A DNA stretch of 55,269 bases. Origin: Rhodanobacter sp. (GTDB lineage: Bacteria; Pseudomonadota; Gammaproteobacteria; Xanthomonadales; Rhodanobacteraceae). The stretch is taken from NCBI GenBank assembly GCA_004298015.1, contig SCSE01000069.1, forward strand, positions 1 through 55,269. The letters are read 5' to 3'. This document shows positions 54,427-55,269 of the stretch, piece after piece (position 1 is the first letter of the stretch; every line of letters starts with the position of its first letter). The notes below the pieces were generated by a model. That model saw only the letters and a program-made list of their open reading frames with translations, was not told where the DNA came from and did not search any database. The translations under genes and the position numbers were made by a program.

Positions 54427-54656
54427 GCCATCCGCACTGGCGCAATCGCCGGGAGTTCTGCAAAACAGCATCGACCTGCGCACCCTCGCCACAGCCATTG
54501 ATCGCCGTCGCCGATGGAACAGGCAAGGTTCGCCAGCGGAGTTGAACGGCGGTCGTCGGCCAGCATTCGCCACCCAAAAGTGCATTCTGCCCCTGAGGCT
54601 TCAGTCTCCGTCCTTGGCACGCGCGTCGCAACGTCAGAACCTCGTTGATGCCACCT

Positions 54657-54686
54657 GTAGGAGCGCACCCTGTGCGCGATGCTCTT
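54657..54686 (+). repeat. GTAG-type REP, single copy, locus C
   Basis: GTAGGA, stem GCGCAC-CCT-GTGCGC and tail GATGCTCTT, identical in stem to locus A and in tail to locus B. No inverted partner was found within 100 bp. It lies 230 bp after nadD. Confidence 0.8.
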
Positions 54687-54745
54687 CGCTCTGGTTATTT
54701 GGTGTTGCGTGAATCAAGAGCGTTTCGTGCCGCTTCGCGGCCCGA

Positions 54746-54851
54746 GTTACTTATCTCTTGCGTGGCCACGCGCCCCGTCCGGAACGGGCACGAACGGCGA
54801 AGCCGGCCCGAAGGGCGGAGGGCAGGATGCCCGGAGTAAGAGATAAGTAAC
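54746..54851. repeat. 14-bp inverted repeat flanking a hairpin-rich core
   Basis: GTTACTTATCTCTT (54746-54759) and AAGAGATAAGTAAC (54838-54851) are perfect inverted repeats 78 nt apart. Their moderate AT content contrasts with the very GC-rich interior, which contains GGGCAGGATGCCC (about 54820-54832) and other short palindromes. Could be the ends of a small element or the base stem of a folded RNA. Confidence 0.7.
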
Positions 54852-54878
54852 CAACAGAGAAGGCCACCCCACTTGGCG

Positions 54879-55051
54879 CTTGCCAGGCATCCATGCCCGG
54901 CAAGTGCGTGAGGCGGTGCCGGGCTTTTCGACCGGACTCCTGTCCGGGCGAAAAGGAGTCGACATCCTTGTCGACTCCCCTGCGGGCCTGTCGTCCCCAC
55001 CTCACCGCCGCACAGGGGCCCCGGGTAGAGCAGCGCGCCATCCTGGCGCGC
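54879..55051 (-). ncRNA. four consecutive GGA-loop stem-loops, candidate CsrA/RsmA-binding RNA or palindromic repeat
   Basis: In minus-strand order: (1) 55033-55051, GCGCGCCA/TGGCGCGC with loop GGA. (2) 54955-54978, GGAGTCGACA/TGTCGACTCC with loop AGGA; its centre ACA-AGGA-TGT fits the CsrA SELEX core ACARGGAUGU. (3) 54925-54954, 13-bp arms CTTTTCGC-type/CGAAAAG with one internal mismatch around CCGGAC-AGGA-GTCCGG. (4) 54879-54904, CTTGCCGGGCA/TGCCTGGCAAG with loop TGGA, where one pair is G-U on this strand but A-C on the other. No clear promoter or terminator was found. Being a DNA palindrome family is the alternative. Confidence 0.4.
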
Positions 55052-55269
55052 ACTCGGTGTGCCACCGCTGCGCGTTGGCGAAAGCCATAGAAGCAAGAGC
55101 ATGAGAGCTCCGGCTGAATCAGATATTTCGAGCGGTCGAATGTCTCGAATCGGCCAGGAGCTGCCCGACATGCGCTCAGTCGTATTGCCCGATAGCGGTC
55201 GTTGGAGGCTTGCCTTGCTGAAGCTGCCAGGGCGCCTCGGTTGTAGGCTAACGTTCAAGGCGGGCGCCT

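Larger units (their letters stand above)
54427..55269. other. gene-free, palindrome-rich region after nadD
   Basis: 843 bp without a credible gene. From left: about 230 bp of unremarkable sequence, a GTAG REP copy (54657), a 14-bp inverted repeat 92 bp apart (54746/54838) enclosing GC hairpins such as GCCCTTCGGGC read on the minus strand, four GGA-loop stem-loops on the minus strand (54879-55051), and an inverted repeat TTCGAG/CTCGAA (55127/55144). A 187-codon frame on the minus strand crosses all of these and has no domain; its sequence reflects the palindromes. Confidence 0.75.

Noticed and set aside
54695..55258. 187-codon minus-strand frame after nadD
   Set aside because: Sequence simply reads through palindromes; no start signal or domain. 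Similar hypothetical proteins are commonly annotated over repeat DNA in this group.

Overview
The window is chromosomal DNA of a GC-rich gammaproteobacterium. The order recA-recX-alaS-csrA-tRNA-Ser, the operon leuS-lptE-holA-nadD, a Xanthomonas-type minor pilin cluster and GTAG-headed palindromes point to the Xanthomonadales (Lysobacterales), most likely Rhodanobacteraceae (Rhodanobacter/Dyella/Frateuria). The family is an inference from gene order and protein style, not from a database search. I see no transposase, integrase, phage gene or CRISPR array.

Layout. 1-2038: start of katG with an OxyR-like palindrome upstream, then two glutathione-transferase-family genes. 2177-10507: DNA maintenance and translation core (mutS, pncC, recA, recX, alaS, csrA, tRNA-Ser GCU). 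10508-11240: a ~255-bp tandem repeat array that starts in a long palindrome built on the 3' end of the tRNA. 11342-14197: a tightly coupled four-gene operon (alpha/beta hydrolase, two four-helix EamA/ArnE-ArnF-like proteins, DegT-type aminotransferase). 14282-18616: a tripartite ABC efflux operon. 18810-24328: a two-component system, divergent from a secreted M1-type metallopeptidase coupled to a polytopic membrane protein. 24344-29944: GNAT, SET-domain, ComEA-like, M20 peptidase, PLP-homeostasis, NlpC/P60 and rhomboid genes. 30037-32895: rapA. 32971-40056: minor pilin operon fimT-pilV-pilW-pilX-pilY1-small secreted protein-pilE, all on the minus strand. 40736-45544: M13 peptidase, DUF502 protein, DUF4442 protein, CnoX-like co-chaperone. 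45696-49270: split pqiA, pqiB, pqiC. 49471-54426: leuS-lptE-holA-nadD. 54427-55269: no credible gene, but dense palindromic structure.

How genes work together. The pil block would assemble the tip and body of a type IV pilus. The pqi block would build a trans-envelope lipid conduit. The ABC operon encodes all three layers of an efflux machine and lies next to a two-component system. The hydrolase/EamA/EamA/DegT operon resembles the logic of lipid-linked aminosugar export (ArnB/ArnE/ArnF) but is not that pathway.

The most unusual structure is non-coding. At 54879-55051 the minus strand carries four stem-loops, each with GGA in a 3-4 nt loop. One matches the published CsrA/RsmA SELEX core (ACARGGAUGU), and another pairs fully only as minus-strand RNA through a G-U wobble. 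Hairpins with the same CAGGATG core recur in the tRNA-Ser array. They could be RsmA/CsrA-binding RNA or a dispersed palindromic repeat family; both readings are testable.
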